DNA of 64,000 nt, from positions 2,728,001-2,792,000 of the forward strand of contig NZ_CP045246.1 in the NCBI RefSeq assembly GCF_035189165.1. The letters run 5' to 3'. The position numbers and the translations under genes are program-made. The notes beneath the pieces were generated by a model that was given only the letters and a program-made list of their open reading frames with translations, ran no database searches and was not told the DNA's origin. Positions 40,472 to 51,536 of the stretch are shown one piece after another (positions within the stretch are counted from its first letter, which is position 1; every line of letters starts with the position of its first letter). This DNA is from Arthrobacter sp. JZ12. GTDB taxonomy: Bacteria; Actinomycetota; Actinomycetes; Actinomycetales; Micrococcaceae.

Positions 40472-41260
40472 CTACTCTGCAGCTTCGTATTCGAAGGACA
40501 CGTCGCCCCAACCAGCAAAGCTGCCAGTGACATGGGAGTTGGAGCTGAGACGGACAGCGGCCAGGCAGCTACCGGGCAGGATCACGTCGCCCTTCTGGAA
40601 CTCCACGCCGAACTCACTGACCCTGCGGCAGAGCCACATGATCGCGGAAACCGGGCTGCCGTAGATTTCCGAGGTGTTCCCCTCTGCCACCACTTCCCCG
40701 TTGATCCTGATCTCGCCGGCGGTGTCAGCCAGATTGAGCTGGCTGAGCTGCCGGGGCTGGCCGCCCAGGATGATCCCCCCAGTTGACCCGCAGTCCGCGA
40801 GCGTCTCGAAGATATCGATCTTCCAGTCCTTGATTCGCGAGTCGATGATCTCCAGCGACGGCAGCACATAGTCAGTTGCCGAGATGACATCTGCGACAGT
40901 GACATGGGCACCGCCCAGTGGCCCCTTCAGCACGAATGCAGGTTCAAGCTCCACGAAGGGCTCGATGAAGTTGGCCTCCGACAGGGACAAGTTCTCCGGA
41001 TAGAACTGGCTGGCGAGGAGGTAGCCGAAGTCCGGCTGCCCCACCCCGAACTTGGACTGCATTGCTTTCGCGATGTTTCCGAGCTTGAAGCCGACCACTT
41101 GGTCGCCGGCACTCACCTGCTGACGGATCACCTCCTGCTGTATGCGGAATGCGTCCCGGACGGTGCCTTCAGTCCCTGCCGGGACCAGGGAATCGAGCGG
41201 CTTTCCCTCATTGCGGGCGCGGACCAGCTTCTCTGCAAGGTCGTCAATGTCGATGGCCAT
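40472..41260 (-). CDS. 2-keto-4-pentenoate/2-oxohept-4-enedioate hydratase
   Basis: 262 residues of the fumarylacetoacetase-like hydratase group (MhpD/HpaH): VVGFKLGNIAKAMQSKFGV, EPFVELEPAFVL (metal-ligand glutamates) and GGIILGGQPRQL. Adds water to the dienoate produced by meta-cleavage of aromatic rings. Divergent from an HpcH/HpaI aldolase that would carry out the next step. Confidence 0.88.
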   Translation of the reverse strand: MAIDIDDLAEKLVRARNEGKPLDSLVPAGTEGTVRDAFRIQQEVIRQQVSAGDQVVGFKLGNIAKAMQSKFGVGQPDFGYLLASQFYPENLSLSEANFIEPFVELEPAFVLKGPLGGAHVTVADVISATDYVLPSLEIIDSRIKDWKIDIFETLADCGSTGGIILGGQPRQLSQLNLADTAGEIRINGEVVAEGNTSEIYGSPVSAIMWLCRRVSEFGVEFQKGDVILPGSCLAAVRLSSNSHVTGSFAGWGDVSFEYEAAE

Positions 41261-41572
41261 CAGGCAACCTGTCCTTTCTTGGTGGGGATCAATAGGACTT
41301 TTTTGAGGACCTCCGGGCCCCCGGCCCGGCTGATCTGCATGGCGTACGGCATGGTTCTCCTCAACGTTGGGAAGTACTCAATGGGGGGCCTACGGCCGTC
41401 GAACACGAGCGCGTTTGACTATGTGGCTTACGCCACTCTAACGTTCTTTCCGTTCAGTGAGTAAACGAATTGTTCATCTAGTGAACCTGGCAGGATCAAG
41501 GACGACCCATGCATCAGCAGATGAAGAGGTTTGCCTTCGACTTCACAGGCCCGGGAGAGTGAAAGGAAACCG
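41261..41572. promoter_or_regulatory. Divergent control region of hydratase and aldolase genes
   Basis: About 310 bases without a gene. Contains GTTCA-TCTAG-TGAAC (41472-41486), a palindrome of the size bound by IclR regulators, close to a second GTTCAGTGAG half. A likely operator for the nearby IclR protein. Confidence 0.5.
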
Positions 41573-42352
41573 ATGAACCACCCAGCAGCAGACGTCGTCT
41601 GTAGGGCCCGGAATAATGAAGTAGTTCTGGGCTACTGGTCCGTCCTGGACTCGCCCATCTCAAACGAGCGTGTGGCGATGACTGGCTATGACTACATCAC
41701 CATCGACGGCCAGCACGGGCTCATGGGTTACTCGGGCATCCTCAGCAACCTGATGGCGATCGACGCCGCCCACGGACCTGCCGGGGTCGTCCGCGTGGAA
41801 GCGAATGACGCCGCGGTCATCGGTCAGGCGCTCGACGCCGGTGCACGCGGCGTCATTGTGCCGCTGGTGGACACGGCCGACGACGCCCGCGCGGCAGTCC
41901 GAGCAGCCCGTTATCCGGGTGCCGGGGCTCGTTCCTTCGGACCAATGCGCTCGGGCCTGCGCGTTGGCCCTGCCCCCACGGAAGCAAACGACGCGGTACT
42001 GGTCCTGGTCATGATCGAGACCGCGGAGGGGCTGGCGAACGTTGAGGATATCTGTGCGGTCGAGGGTGTGGACGGCGTCTACATCGGCCCTTCCGATCTG
42101 GGCCTCGCCCTCGGCGGCCGCACCCCGGACGACGCGCAGGTGCAGGACGCCCTGGACGAAGCGATCTCACGGGTGCTGTCCGCCGCACGCGCGGCCGGCA
42201 AAATTCCGGGGATCATCACCGGCGATGGCGACGGCGCCCGCGAACGGATCTCCCAGGGGTTCACTTTCGTGACCATCGCCTCCGACCTGACCCACCTTGA
42301 GCAGGCCGCCCGACAGCACCTCGACCGGGCGCGGCAAGGCGGACAGCCCTAG
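41573..42352 (+). CDS. HpcH/HpaI-family aldolase
   Basis: 259 residues. Class II pyruvate aldolase: DYITIDGQHGL, GARGVIVPLVDTADDARAAV, MIETAEGLANVEDI (metal-binding Glu) and YIGPSDLGLALGG. Cleaves 4-hydroxy-2-oxo acids to pyruvate and an aldehyde. ATG behind GAAAGGAAACC. With the hydratase it forms the end of a meta-cleavage-like pathway; no ring-cleavage gene is in the window. Confidence 0.9.
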   Translation: MNHPAADVVCRARNNEVVLGYWSVLDSPISNERVAMTGYDYITIDGQHGLMGYSGILSNLMAIDAAHGPAGVVRVEANDAAVIGQALDAGARGVIVPLVDTADDARAAVRAARYPGAGARSFGPMRSGLRVGPAPTEANDAVLVLVMIETAEGLANVEDICAVEGVDGVYIGPSDLGLALGGRTPDDAQVQDALDEAISRVLSAARAAGKIPGIITGDGDGARERISQGFTFVTIASDLTHLEQAARQHLDRARQGGQP

Positions 42353-42360
42353 CCCCGATC

Positions 42361-42413
42361 GGCAGAAGGCATGGCTGACGACGGCGGCAGCCGTCGTCGT
42401 CAGCTTCCTGCCC
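42361..42413. terminator. Bidirectional hairpin between convergent genes
   Basis: GGCAGAAGG...GCTGACGACGGC / GCCGTCGTCGTCAGC...CTTCCTGCC forms a long imperfect stem between the aldolase stop and the DinB-like gene stop. Confidence 0.65.
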
Positions 42414-42434
42414 AGTCCTGCACCAGGCCAGCTT

Positions 42435-42947
42435 TTAGCCGCGCACGTCGTGAAGGTGATGGACGACGTCGTGCCAGCCGTACTGCGTCAGGGTTCCGAT
42501 GGTGAAGCGCGAGCCGTTGCTGCGCAGGCCGGTCCGGTCCCAATCGGTGACCGTGTCAAGCAGCGCCGCGTAGCGCTCCCCCGCCGTCGCAAGTTCTTCG
42601 CCTACCCGGCGGGGGTCTTCGGCGGCGTAGTTCTTTTCCTCGGCGGTGCGGTCCTGGTCCCAGTTCTCGAACTGCGGGTCGTCCTCATCCAGCATCAGTT
42701 GGGTGCGTTCCGTGAAGAGCAGGTACACGTCGCGCACGTGGGCCGAGTACTCAAGACCCGACCAGGCGTTCTCGTCCGCGCGTTCGCTGGCGTCCGCCCG
42801 CTCAAGCACCCGCTGCCACCGCGGGAAAGCGTCCCGATGGTGCTGGGAAATCGCCTGCGGCGGATAGTCTGCGGGGTCAAAACCGCATTCGTTGCAGGCA
42901 CGCTGAAGCACCCACGTCCAGTCCTTGGTGTCCGGTTCAATCGCCAT
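42435..42947 (-). CDS. DinB-superfamily protein
   Basis: 170 residues; helical-bundle pattern with His residues at expected metal positions (ISQHHRDAF, EYSAHVRDVYL, WHDVVHHLHDV). Members are thiol-dependent transferases or damage-inducible proteins of unclear role. ATG start. Confidence 0.75.
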   Translation of the reverse strand: MAIEPDTKDWTWVLQRACNECGFDPADYPPQAISQHHRDAFPRWQRVLERADASERADENAWSGLEYSAHVRDVYLLFTERTQLMLDEDDPQFENWDQDRTAEEKNYAAEDPRRVGEELATAGERYAALLDTVTDWDRTGLRSNGSRFTIGTLTQYGWHDVVHHLHDVRG

Positions 42948-43033
42948 GAGGGAAGACTAACCCGGCGCCGTCCCACTTAATTCCACCCGCCCACTCCTTC
43001 GCGTTAGGGGTCTTGCCTCGCGGTAGCCGTACA

Positions 43034-43067
43034 GCCATTCGTTAGGGGTATTCCCCTAACGAATGGC
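43034..43067. repeat. Perfect 34-bp palindromic hairpin
   Basis: GCCATTCGTTAGGGG, loop TATT, CCCCTAACGAATGGC: 15-bp perfect stem between divergent genes. CGTTAGGGGT also occurs once just upstream (~43004). No T-tract; could be an operator or a structured element. Confidence 0.6.
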
Positions 43068-43097
43068 CAACCCCCTATCCGGAAATCGGAGTTGCGA

Positions 43098-43128
43098 CAA
43101 AGTACTTTGCGGTGCAAACTAGTTTGCA
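43098..43128. promoter_or_regulatory. Paired palindromic operators before the transporter operon
   Basis: CAAAGTACTTTG (43098-43109) and TGCAAACTAGTTTGCA (43113-43128) are perfect palindromes sharing CAAA...TTTG. The second ends on the A of the ATG, so binding would block initiation. Probable target of the winged-helix protein encoded second in the operon. Confidence 0.7.
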
Positions 43129-43796
43129 TGAGCTTCCATCCTGCTGCTGAGAGCGCCGACTCCTATTCCGACGACGAACGTCCCCTCGACCTGGCCCAGG
43201 CGCTGAGCGTCGTGACGGCTGCCGAAACCCGCGCCCGCCGAGAACTTCACCCCAACGGCGGTTGGCTCTACCTGCTGTGGGCCTTGGCATGGTTCCTCGG
43301 ATACGGAGTCCTGCACGGCTCCCGCAACGGGTGGCTCCCCCTTGAACCCCCGACGGCGCTGCTCATCTTCGGCCTGCTCATCGCCCTGGGAATCGCGGCC
43401 ACCGTCGCAGTCTTCGGCAAGCAGAGCCGCGGCATCCGGGGGCACTCGTCCTTCACCGGCGGCTTCTACGCCGTAGCCTGGGCGCTCGGATTCACCGTGA
43501 TGGGCGCGCTTGGCAGCGCGATCTCGGCTGCAGTGGATGACTTCTGGCTCCGCGGAATGCTAATCAACGGCATCGCGATCCTGATCGTCGGACTGCTCTA
43601 CATCACCGGCGGCACCACCTTCAATGACGTGATCCAAGTGGTGATGGGCATCTGGTTCCTGGTGGTGGACATCGTGTCCATCATGAGCGGACCGGAACAC
43701 TTCCTCACCGTGTTCTTCATCTTCGGCTCGGCCGGATTCTTCGTGGGCGCGGCCGTGGAAACCCTCCGACAGCGACGGAGAACCTACCATGCCTGA
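43128..43796 (+). CDS. Multi-pass membrane protein of the transporter operon
   Basis: 222 residues; ~60-residue soluble N-terminus, then about five hydrophobic segments (GWLYLLWALAWFLGYGVL onwards) and a short basic C-terminus. Unknown family. Overlaps the regulator gene by 8 bases; first gene of a four-gene operon. Confidence 0.75.
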   Translation: MSFHPAAESADSYSDDERPLDLAQALSVVTAAETRARRELHPNGGWLYLLWALAWFLGYGVLHGSRNGWLPLEPPTALLIFGLLIALGIAATVAVFGKQSRGIRGHSSFTGGFYAVAWALGFTVMGALGSAISAAVDDFWLRGMLINGIAILIVGLLYITGGTTFNDVIQVVMGIWFLVVDIVSIMSGPEHFLTVFFIFGSAGFFVGAAVETLRQRRRTYHA

Positions 43797-44097
43797 ACTT
43801 GATCCCGTGATCCACGCCGAGTCCCGGCTCAGGGCGATCACAACACTGAACGAGGTCGGCGAGCGCAACCGCATCGCCTTCACGAAGTTGCAGAAAATCC
43901 TGGAGATGACCGCAGGCAATCTCTCGACGCACCTGCGAAAGCTGGAGGATGCCGGCTACGTAACCGTCACCAAAACCATTGAGGGCCGTACTCCCACCAC
44001 GTACGTGGCCATCACCCGGGAAGGCTCAACGGCTTACGCCGCGTACCGCAAGGCACTGCATGAACTGCTCACTACTCAACTCACGGAGAAGCCATGA
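43789..44097 (+). CDS. Winged-helix transcriptional regulator (HTH_34/MarR-like)
   Basis: 102 residues; RLRAITTLNEVGERNRIAFTKLQKILEMTAGNLSTHLRKLEDAGYVTVTKTIEGRTPTTYVAIT is the stand-alone winged helix often encoded with ABC exporters. Overlaps both neighbours by a few bases. Likely local repressor acting at the palindromes before the operon. Confidence 0.88.
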   Translation: MPELDPVIHAESRLRAITTLNEVGERNRIAFTKLQKILEMTAGNLSTHLRKLEDAGYVTVTKTIEGRTPTTYVAITREGSTAYAAYRKALHELLTTQLTEKP

Positions 44098-45023
44098 CCA
44101 CCACCACATTGGATTCGGCGAGGCAGCAAACTGCCCCGGTTCTTGCGTCAGCGAATGCAGTCACCAAATCCTTTGCGGGCAATCCAGCGCTCGACGGCGT
44201 GACGCTCCAGATCCGCGCCGGCGAATCGGTTGGGCTGCTGGGCCCGAACGGCGCCGGCAAGTCCACGCTGATCAGCCTGCTCGCCGGGCTGCGGCGTCCC
44301 GATGCCGGCAGCGTCCGCCTGTTCGACGGCGATCCCTCTTCTCCGCGGACCCGCCTCCGTCTCGGCATCACCCCGCAGGCAACCGCAGTGCCGCAGAACC
44401 TCACCGTCGGCGAGGCCGTCCGGTTTGTGGCCGGCCACTACCCGGACCCGGTTCCCGCGGGACAGCTGCTCGAGGACTTCGGACTCACCGCCATTGAGCG
44501 CAAGCAGTGCGGCGGACTCTCCGGCGGGCAGCAGCGGCGGCTCCTGGTCGCACTGGCGCTCGTGGGCCGGCCGGAACTGGTGATCCTCGATGAGCCGACT
44601 ACCGGTCTCGATGTCGACGCCCGTGAAACGCTCTGGGCGCAGCTGCGCGAGTACCGACGGTCCGGCGGGACGCTGCTCATCACCAGCCATTACCTGGAGG
44701 AAATCCAGGCCCTGGCCAACCGCGTCGTGGTCATTGACCGCGGCACGGTCATCGCCGATGGAACCGTGGACCAGATCCGCAGCCGCGTGGCGGTAAGCAA
44801 GGTGTCGTTTGAGACCGGGCTGCCGGCGTCGTCGTTCCTTGCCCTGCCCGGCGCCGTAGACGCCGCAACGGCAGAGAACGGCAGGACCACCGTGGTCACG
44901 CAGGACGCGGACGCGACCGTCCGCGAACTGGTGGTCGGCAACCTGCCGTTCGGCCAGCTCGAAGTCCACGCCGCCACCCTCGAAGAAGCCTTCCGCGCCA
45001 TCACCGCCCAGGAGAAGCCATGA
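44094..45023 (+). CDS. ABC transporter ATP-binding protein
   Basis: 309 residues. Walker A GPNGAGKST, signature LSGGQQRR, Walker B LVILDEPTTGLD, switch His in LLITSHYLEE; the C-terminal extension is of the drug/antibiotic exporter (CcmA/DrrA) type. ATGA overlap with the regulator gene and with the permease gene. Confidence 0.95.
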   Translation: MTTTTLDSARQQTAPVLASANAVTKSFAGNPALDGVTLQIRAGESVGLLGPNGAGKSTLISLLAGLRRPDAGSVRLFDGDPSSPRTRLRLGITPQATAVPQNLTVGEAVRFVAGHYPDPVPAGQLLEDFGLTAIERKQCGGLSGGQQRRLLVALALVGRPELVILDEPTTGLDVDARETLWAQLREYRRSGGTLLITSHYLEEIQALANRVVVIDRGTVIADGTVDQIRSRVAVSKVSFETGLPASSFLALPGAVDAATAENGRTTVVTQDADATVRELVVGNLPFGQLEVHAATLEEAFRAITAQEKP

Positions 45024-45814
45024 ACACGTCCACAGCAGCACCGTCACAGTTTTCGCTGATCCGCACCTACACCAAGGCGCAGCTGCTGGAACAGTTCCGC
45101 ATTCCTGTCGCGGTGATTTCGTCGGTGGTTTTCCCGGCGCTGGTCCTGTTGTTCTTTGTTGTGCCGCAGTCATCGGTCACGGACAGCCCGCAGGCCTCCC
45201 TGTCAGCGATCGCGCAGCTCGCGGTCTTCGGCGTGATGAGCGCCTACCTGTTCAACTACGGGGTGGGCGTGGCTGAGGACCGGGCGAACCCGTGGAGCGC
45301 CTACCTGCGCTCCCTGCCTGTGGGGCCGCTGCCGGGAATCCTTGCGCGGGCGACCGGCGCGATGCTGTTCGGACTGATGTCACTGCTGCCCGTGCTTCTG
45401 CTCGGCGCAACCCTGACTTCCGCGCCGGACCTGTTCACCAACGGTGACCTGCCGTGGTGGCGGATCCCGTTCGCCGTCGTTGTCTGGCTGCTGTGCGGCC
45501 TGCCGTTCCTGGCACTGGGCCTGCTGATCGGGTACCTGTGCACCTCGAAAGTCGCCGTGGCCGTAACGCAGGTGGTGTTCTTCCCCCTGGCCTTCGCCGG
45601 CGGCATGATGCTGCCCCCGGCTGCCTTTCCGCAGTGGCTGGACGGGTTCTCGCTCTTCCTGCCATCCCGCGCCGCGCGCGACCTGTCGGTCGTTGCGATC
45701 ACCGGCGAAGGCCTGGAATCCAGCACCGTGCTGTGCCTGCTGGCGTGGACGACGGCGCTCACGGCGGCCGCGCTATGGGCGGCACGGCGGGATCAGGGCC
45801 GTCGGTACCGCTAG
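45020..45814 (+). CDS. ABC-2 type transporter permease
   Basis: 264 residues with six hydrophobic segments and the ABC-2 pattern (RTYTKAQLLEQFRIPVAVISSVVFPALVLLFF; late PLAFAGGMMLPPAAFPQWL). Forms the membrane part of an exporter with the preceding ATPase. Confidence 0.93.
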   Translation: MNTSTAAPSQFSLIRTYTKAQLLEQFRIPVAVISSVVFPALVLLFFVVPQSSVTDSPQASLSAIAQLAVFGVMSAYLFNYGVGVAEDRANPWSAYLRSLPVGPLPGILARATGAMLFGLMSLLPVLLLGATLTSAPDLFTNGDLPWWRIPFAVVVWLLCGLPFLALGLLIGYLCTSKVAVAVTQVVFFPLAFAGGMMLPPAAFPQWLDGFSLFLPSRAARDLSVVAITGEGLESSTVLCLLAWTTALTAAALWAARRDQGRRYR

Positions 45815-45831
45815 GCGTTCAGCGGATCCGC

Positions 45832-46518
45832 TTAGTGCCCGCCGCGTTCCTGGGCGCGTGCCTTGAGCTGGCGCAACTCCTGCTCGGCAACATCCCTGGC
45901 TTCGAGCTCGCTGAACGCCTGCTCAAGCTTCTCCGACGTCGGGTCCGACCAGGCCAACTCCTCGCGGGCCGCCTGGAGGTGGCGCAGGCGCCGCGCCTCC
46001 TCCTCGGCCTCCCGAGCAGCACGCGCGGTTTCCGCGCTCTGACCGGCTGACGCGCTCACCGCTCCCTGCATTCCGAGCGCCGCCTGGCTGGCACCATGCT
46101 GCGCCTTGAGCGCTTCGTAACGCGCGGTGTTCTCGTGCAAGGCAGTCTCGAGCCGGTACAGATCCGCCTCCAGCGACTGGAACTGCCGGTCGACGTCGTC
46201 CCGCTGCCGGGTAAGCGTCTCGAGGCGTTTCTGTACCTCCAGAGCCCGGCGCAGTGCCGAGCGGGCGCCGTCGTCGTCGTTCCTTGCAACGGCCGCCTCT
46301 GCCTCGCGATTGCAAGCATCAAGGTCGGCGGCGGCCTGCTGGGTCAGGCTGGTCACGCGGTGCCGGACGGCGGCGAGGTCCGCCACGCTTCGACGGGCCA
46401 GGTCGAGCTGTTCCTCCTGTGCGCGCTGGGACTGGTTCAGCGCTGCGACCGGGTCGACGGGCTCAGTAGCGTTCCGGCGGGCGGTGATGATCCGGGAAAT
46501 GCGGCGTCGTATGGACAC
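45832..46518 (-). CDS. PspA/IM30-like coiled-coil protein
   Basis: 228 residues, almost entirely helical and charged, with the PspA-type N-terminal pattern DPVAALNQSQRAQEEQLDLARRSVADLAAVRHRV. Members coat the inner membrane under envelope stress. Downstream of a membrane-anchored coiled-coil protein gene, 6 bases apart. Confidence 0.7.
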   Translation of the reverse strand: MSIRRRISRIITARRNATEPVDPVAALNQSQRAQEEQLDLARRSVADLAAVRHRVTSLTQQAAADLDACNREAEAAVARNDDDGARSALRRALEVQKRLETLTRQRDDVDRQFQSLEADLYRLETALHENTARYEALKAQHGASQAALGMQGAVSASAGQSAETARAAREAEEEARRLRHLQAAREELAWSDPTSEKLEQAFSELEARDVAEQELRQLKARAQERGGH

Positions 46519-46524
46519 GGAGCG

Positions 46525-47130
46525 TCAGGCCCGCCGGGTGCCCGTGCCGTACGCGGCGCTCCACGTCTGCAGGGCGCCGATTTCCAGCGACAGTCGCGAG
46601 GTTGCCCGCTCGAGTTGGCTGTTCCCGGAAACCTGATGGATCTCAAGGAGGGTCCGGCGCAGCTGCGCCGAGAGCTCGCAGAGCGAGTTGACCTGGGTGC
46701 TGATTCCCTTGGCGAGATCGGCGCGGAGCGCCTTGTTCGGCTCGCGCTCTGCGAGGGAGATTCGTTCGCAGAGAACTGCTTCGGCCCGGGTCAGGTCCTC
46801 GGCGGTGGCTGAAAGATCACCCACGGTGTACCCCTGGGAGCCCGCCGCTGAAAGAGAACGGCGGGTTGCGTCAGTGGAATTCTCGAGCTGCAGGCGGAGC
46901 TTTGCCAGCTCGCGTGAGGAAGGGTCGGTTGAGAAGGAGCGCATCCTGCTCGCGCCGCGATCGATGCGGCGGCGAAGCACCCCCGACCGGCGGACCCTGC
47001 GCACGATGAGCCATACGCCGGTAGCAGCGGCGAGGGCGAGCACGCCCAGGGTCACTGCACCGAAAAGGAACAGCTGGAGGATGCCCTCCAGCATGGTTTC
47101 GGCAAGTCCGTCGAAATCTGAGTCAGGCAT
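46525..47130 (-). CDS. Membrane-anchored helical protein, partner of PspA-like protein
   Basis: 201 residues; one N-terminal membrane helix (LQLFLFGAVTLGVLALAAATGVWLIV), basic stretch RRVRRSGVLRRR, then a long helical cytoplasmic domain. Not recognised as a named family. Position suggests it recruits or controls the PspA-like protein. Confidence 0.7.
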   Translation of the reverse strand: MPDSDFDGLAETMLEGILQLFLFGAVTLGVLALAAATGVWLIVRRVRRSGVLRRRIDRGASRMRSFSTDPSSRELAKLRLQLENSTDATRRSLSAAGSQGYTVGDLSATAEDLTRAEAVLCERISLAEREPNKALRADLAKGISTQVNSLCELSAQLRRTLLEIHQVSGNSQLERATSRLSLEIGALQTWSAAYGTGTRRA

Positions 47131-47196
47131 GTCTTAAAGTGTGCCGTGGATTTGGGCCGGGCGCCATGCAGAGGCCGTGTCCGGGTAGCGGCACGC

Positions 47197-47613
47197 CTAT
47201 TTGTCGCCGCGCCAGATGACCAACGCCTGGCTTCGCGGGCGCGGTCGCTGACCGCGCGCAAGGGTAACGACGTCGCCCGCCAGTCCTGCTGCGAAGATCC
47301 GGCTGGTCTCGGACTTTCGCTTCTGTGCAAGTTCCTCGGTCAGCTCGCGGACCCGATGCTGGAGTGCCAAAACCTGGTTCTCCAGTTCAAGGATGCGGCG
47401 GATGCCCTCCAGGGACACGCCCTCCTGGGACAGCCGCTGCACCTCCCGCAGGATGTTGACATCCCGCTGGGAGTACCGGCGGGCCCGGCCCGGCGCCCTG
47501 CTTGGCTTGACCAGGCCCAGCCGATCGTACTGACGCAGCGTCTGGGGATGCATGTCCGCCAGTTCAGCGGCAACCGAAATGACGTAGATGGGCATGTTGA
47601 TGTCGACCGACAA
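47197..47613 (-). CDS. hspR: MerR-type heat-shock repressor HspR
   Basis: 138 residues. MerR helix-turn-helix ISVAAELADMHPQTLRQYDRLGLVKPSR with the HspR-specific RRYSQRDVNILREVQRLSQEGVSLEGIRRIL. Binds HAIR inverted repeats and represses dnaK together with DnaK. Last gene of the dnaK-grpE-dnaJ-hspR order; two HAIR-like repeats lie before dnaK. Confidence 0.93.
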   Translation of the reverse strand: MSVDINMPIYVISVAAELADMHPQTLRQYDRLGLVKPSRAPGRARRYSQRDVNILREVQRLSQEGVSLEGIRRILELENQVLALQHRVRELTEELAQKRKSETSRIFAAGLAGDVVTLARGQRPRPRSQALVIWRGDK

Positions 47614-47648
47614 AACGATCCTCCCCTCTGCTGCTCAGAGCCCGCCCC

Positions 47649-48635
47649 CTACAACCGTGCCTTCTCGGCAAGACCGCTGCGGGGATTAGCTTCCTGGGTT
47701 GCGTTTGCAAATGCCTCTACCGCGGCTGCGGCGTCCTTGTTCAGATTCTGGGGTACGACGACGTCAATGGTCACCAGCAGGTCACCCGTGCCCTTCGCCG
47801 TTCTCACTCCCCGGCCCTTCACCCGAAGCGTGCGCCCTGACGGCGTGCCAGCCGGGATCTTCACCTTCACGGTTTCTCCCGTGACGGTGGGCACTTCGAT
47901 CTGTGCCCCCAGCGTTGCCTCCGGGAAGGTAACCGGTACGTGCACCCGGATGTTGTCGCCGTCGCGCTGGAAGAAGGGGTGCGGTTTCACGTTCACGGTG
48001 ACCATCAGGTCACCGTTCCCGGCCGGGCCGCTCTGGCCCTTTCCACGGACACGAACCTTCTGCCCGTCCCGAATACCGGCGGGAATGCGAACGTCGATCA
48101 CTTCACCTGAAGGTTCCCGCAGCCCGATGGTGGTGCCGCGTATGGACCCGGCAAAGGAGATGCTGGTACTCGCCGTGCGGTCCGCACCCTTTCGCGGAGG
48201 CGCCGAATAGCCGGGAAAGCCGCCTCCCGACGGATAGCCGCCACCACCGAAAAGGTCCGCGAACTCGGGCGGAAGGTCGCTGCCGCGGAAACCACCGCGG
48301 GTACGGCCGGCCGTCTGGCCAAAGAGATTGCCGAAGATGTCCTCGAATCCGGCGGCGCCGCCCGGGCCACCAGGCCCGCCGGCGGTGAAGCGGGCACCGC
48401 TGCCCATGGCCCGGATCGCGTCGTACTGCTGGCGTTCTTCCGGATCGGACAGCACTGAATATGCCTCGGAGATGTCTTTGAACTGTTTCTCCGCGGCAGC
48501 GTCATTGTGATTCTGGTCCGGATGGAACTTGCGCGCGAGTTTCCGATAGGCCTTCTTGATGTCGGCGTCGGATGCGTCCTTGGGCACGCCAAGGATCTTG
48601 TAGAAGTCCTTATCGACCCAATCCTGACTTGCCAT
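47649..48635 (-). CDS. dnaJ: Chaperone DnaJ, zinc-finger-less type
   Basis: 328 residues. J domain with HPD ([10 protein letters not shown]), Gly/Phe-rich linker, then the two C-terminal beta domains ([19 protein letters not shown] and [19 protein letters not shown]). The CXXCXGXG zinc repeats of type I DnaJ are absent, as in the actinobacterial operon-encoded DnaJ1/CbpA type. Co-chaperone of DnaK. Confidence 0.93.
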   Translation of the reverse strand: MASQDWVDKDFYKILGVPKDASDADIKKAYRKLARKFHPDQNHNDAAAEKQFKDISEAYSVLSDPEERQQYDAIRAMGSGARFTAGGPGGPGGAAGFEDIFGNLFGQTAGRTRGGFRGSDLPPEFADLFGGGGYPSGGGFPGYSAPPRKGADRTASTSISFAGSIRGTTIGLREPSGEVIDVRIPAGIRDGQKVRVRGKGQSGPAGNGDLMVTVNVKPHPFFQRDGDNIRVHVPVTFPEATLGAQIEVPTVTGETVKVKIPAGTPSGRTLRVKGRGVRTAKGTGDLLVTIDVVVPQNLNKDAAAAVEAFANATQEANPRSGLAEKARL

Positions 48636-48782
48636 CTGGCGTTTCCTTCTCTCTGAATCACGAAGTCCTTGCTACCGGCGGTGGCCGGAGGGACCTCCGA
48701 ACGGCGGCAACGAAATCCCGAGACTCGCAGAGCTCGCTTCGGGATTAAAGCCCCCTTCCTCGAAGGACCCACCGGCCGCTTG

Positions 48783-49487
48783 CTATTCCGGTACTGCCAC
48801 GATTACCTGAGCTGCGCGCAGCACTCTTTCGTCTTTTTTGTAGCCGGCGCGCAGGATCTGGCTGACGCTGTCGAACTGCACATCGGCGCTGGGCTGCTGG
48901 ATGAGGGCCTCGTGGATGTTTGGGTCGAACTCCACACCGGTCTCGTCGATCCGGGTCAGGCCGTAGGTCTTCAGCGCGTTCTCCAGCTTGGTGGAGATTG
49001 CAGCGAATGGGCCTTCGGCAAGGTCGCCGTGGGCACGGGCAGCGTCGATGTCGTCCAGGACCGGCATCAGTGAGTTCAGGACTCCAATGACTGCCATGTC
49101 GCGGGCAACGTCCCGGTCACGCTCCACACGCTTCCGGTAGTTGACGTACTCAGCCTGGAGCCTCAACAGGTCGTTGCGCAGTTCGGCTTCCACATTGGTG
49201 GACGGAGCAGGAATGTTCTCCCCACCGCCCGCCTGGTTGAGGATGGCCTCTGCCTGGGCCAGGGCATCGGCGCCGTCGGCTCCGCTGTCCCCGGTTCCGG
49301 TGTCAGCGGAGCCGGCAGCCTGCTCCTGACCGGCACCCGCTGCGGGTGCCGAGTCAGGAACTCCGGCCTCAGCCGAGTCGCCTGTGCCCTGCTGCCCACG
49401 GACCTGCCCAGTTTCCGGGTCGATCTTCCGGTTATCCCGGAAGCTGACCGGCTCTGCGTGCTCTTCTTCGTTTCCGTGGTGCGGCAT
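48783..49487 (-). CDS. grpE: Nucleotide exchange factor GrpE
   Basis: 234 residues: an acidic, Gly/Ala-rich ~85-residue N-terminus, then the coiled-coil and head domain (LLRLQAEYVNYRKRVERDRD, LMPVLDDIDAARAHGDL, GVEFDPNIHEAL). Releases ADP from DnaK. Starts 2 bases after the dnaK stop. Confidence 0.95.
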   Translation of the reverse strand: MPHHGNEEEHAEPVSFRDNRKIDPETGQVRGQQGTGDSAEAGVPDSAPAAGAGQEQAAGSADTGTGDSGADGADALAQAEAILNQAGGGENIPAPSTNVEAELRNDLLRLQAEYVNYRKRVERDRDVARDMAVIGVLNSLMPVLDDIDAARAHGDLAEGPFAAISTKLENALKTYGLTRIDETGVEFDPNIHEALIQQPSADVQFDSVSQILRAGYKKDERVLRAAQVIVAVPE

Positions 49488-49489
49488 GG

Positions 49490-51493
<2,004 letters not shown>

Positions 51494-51536
51494 GTCTTGA
51501 CTCCAAGACTAAGGCTGTCCCACCCAAACGCCCCGT

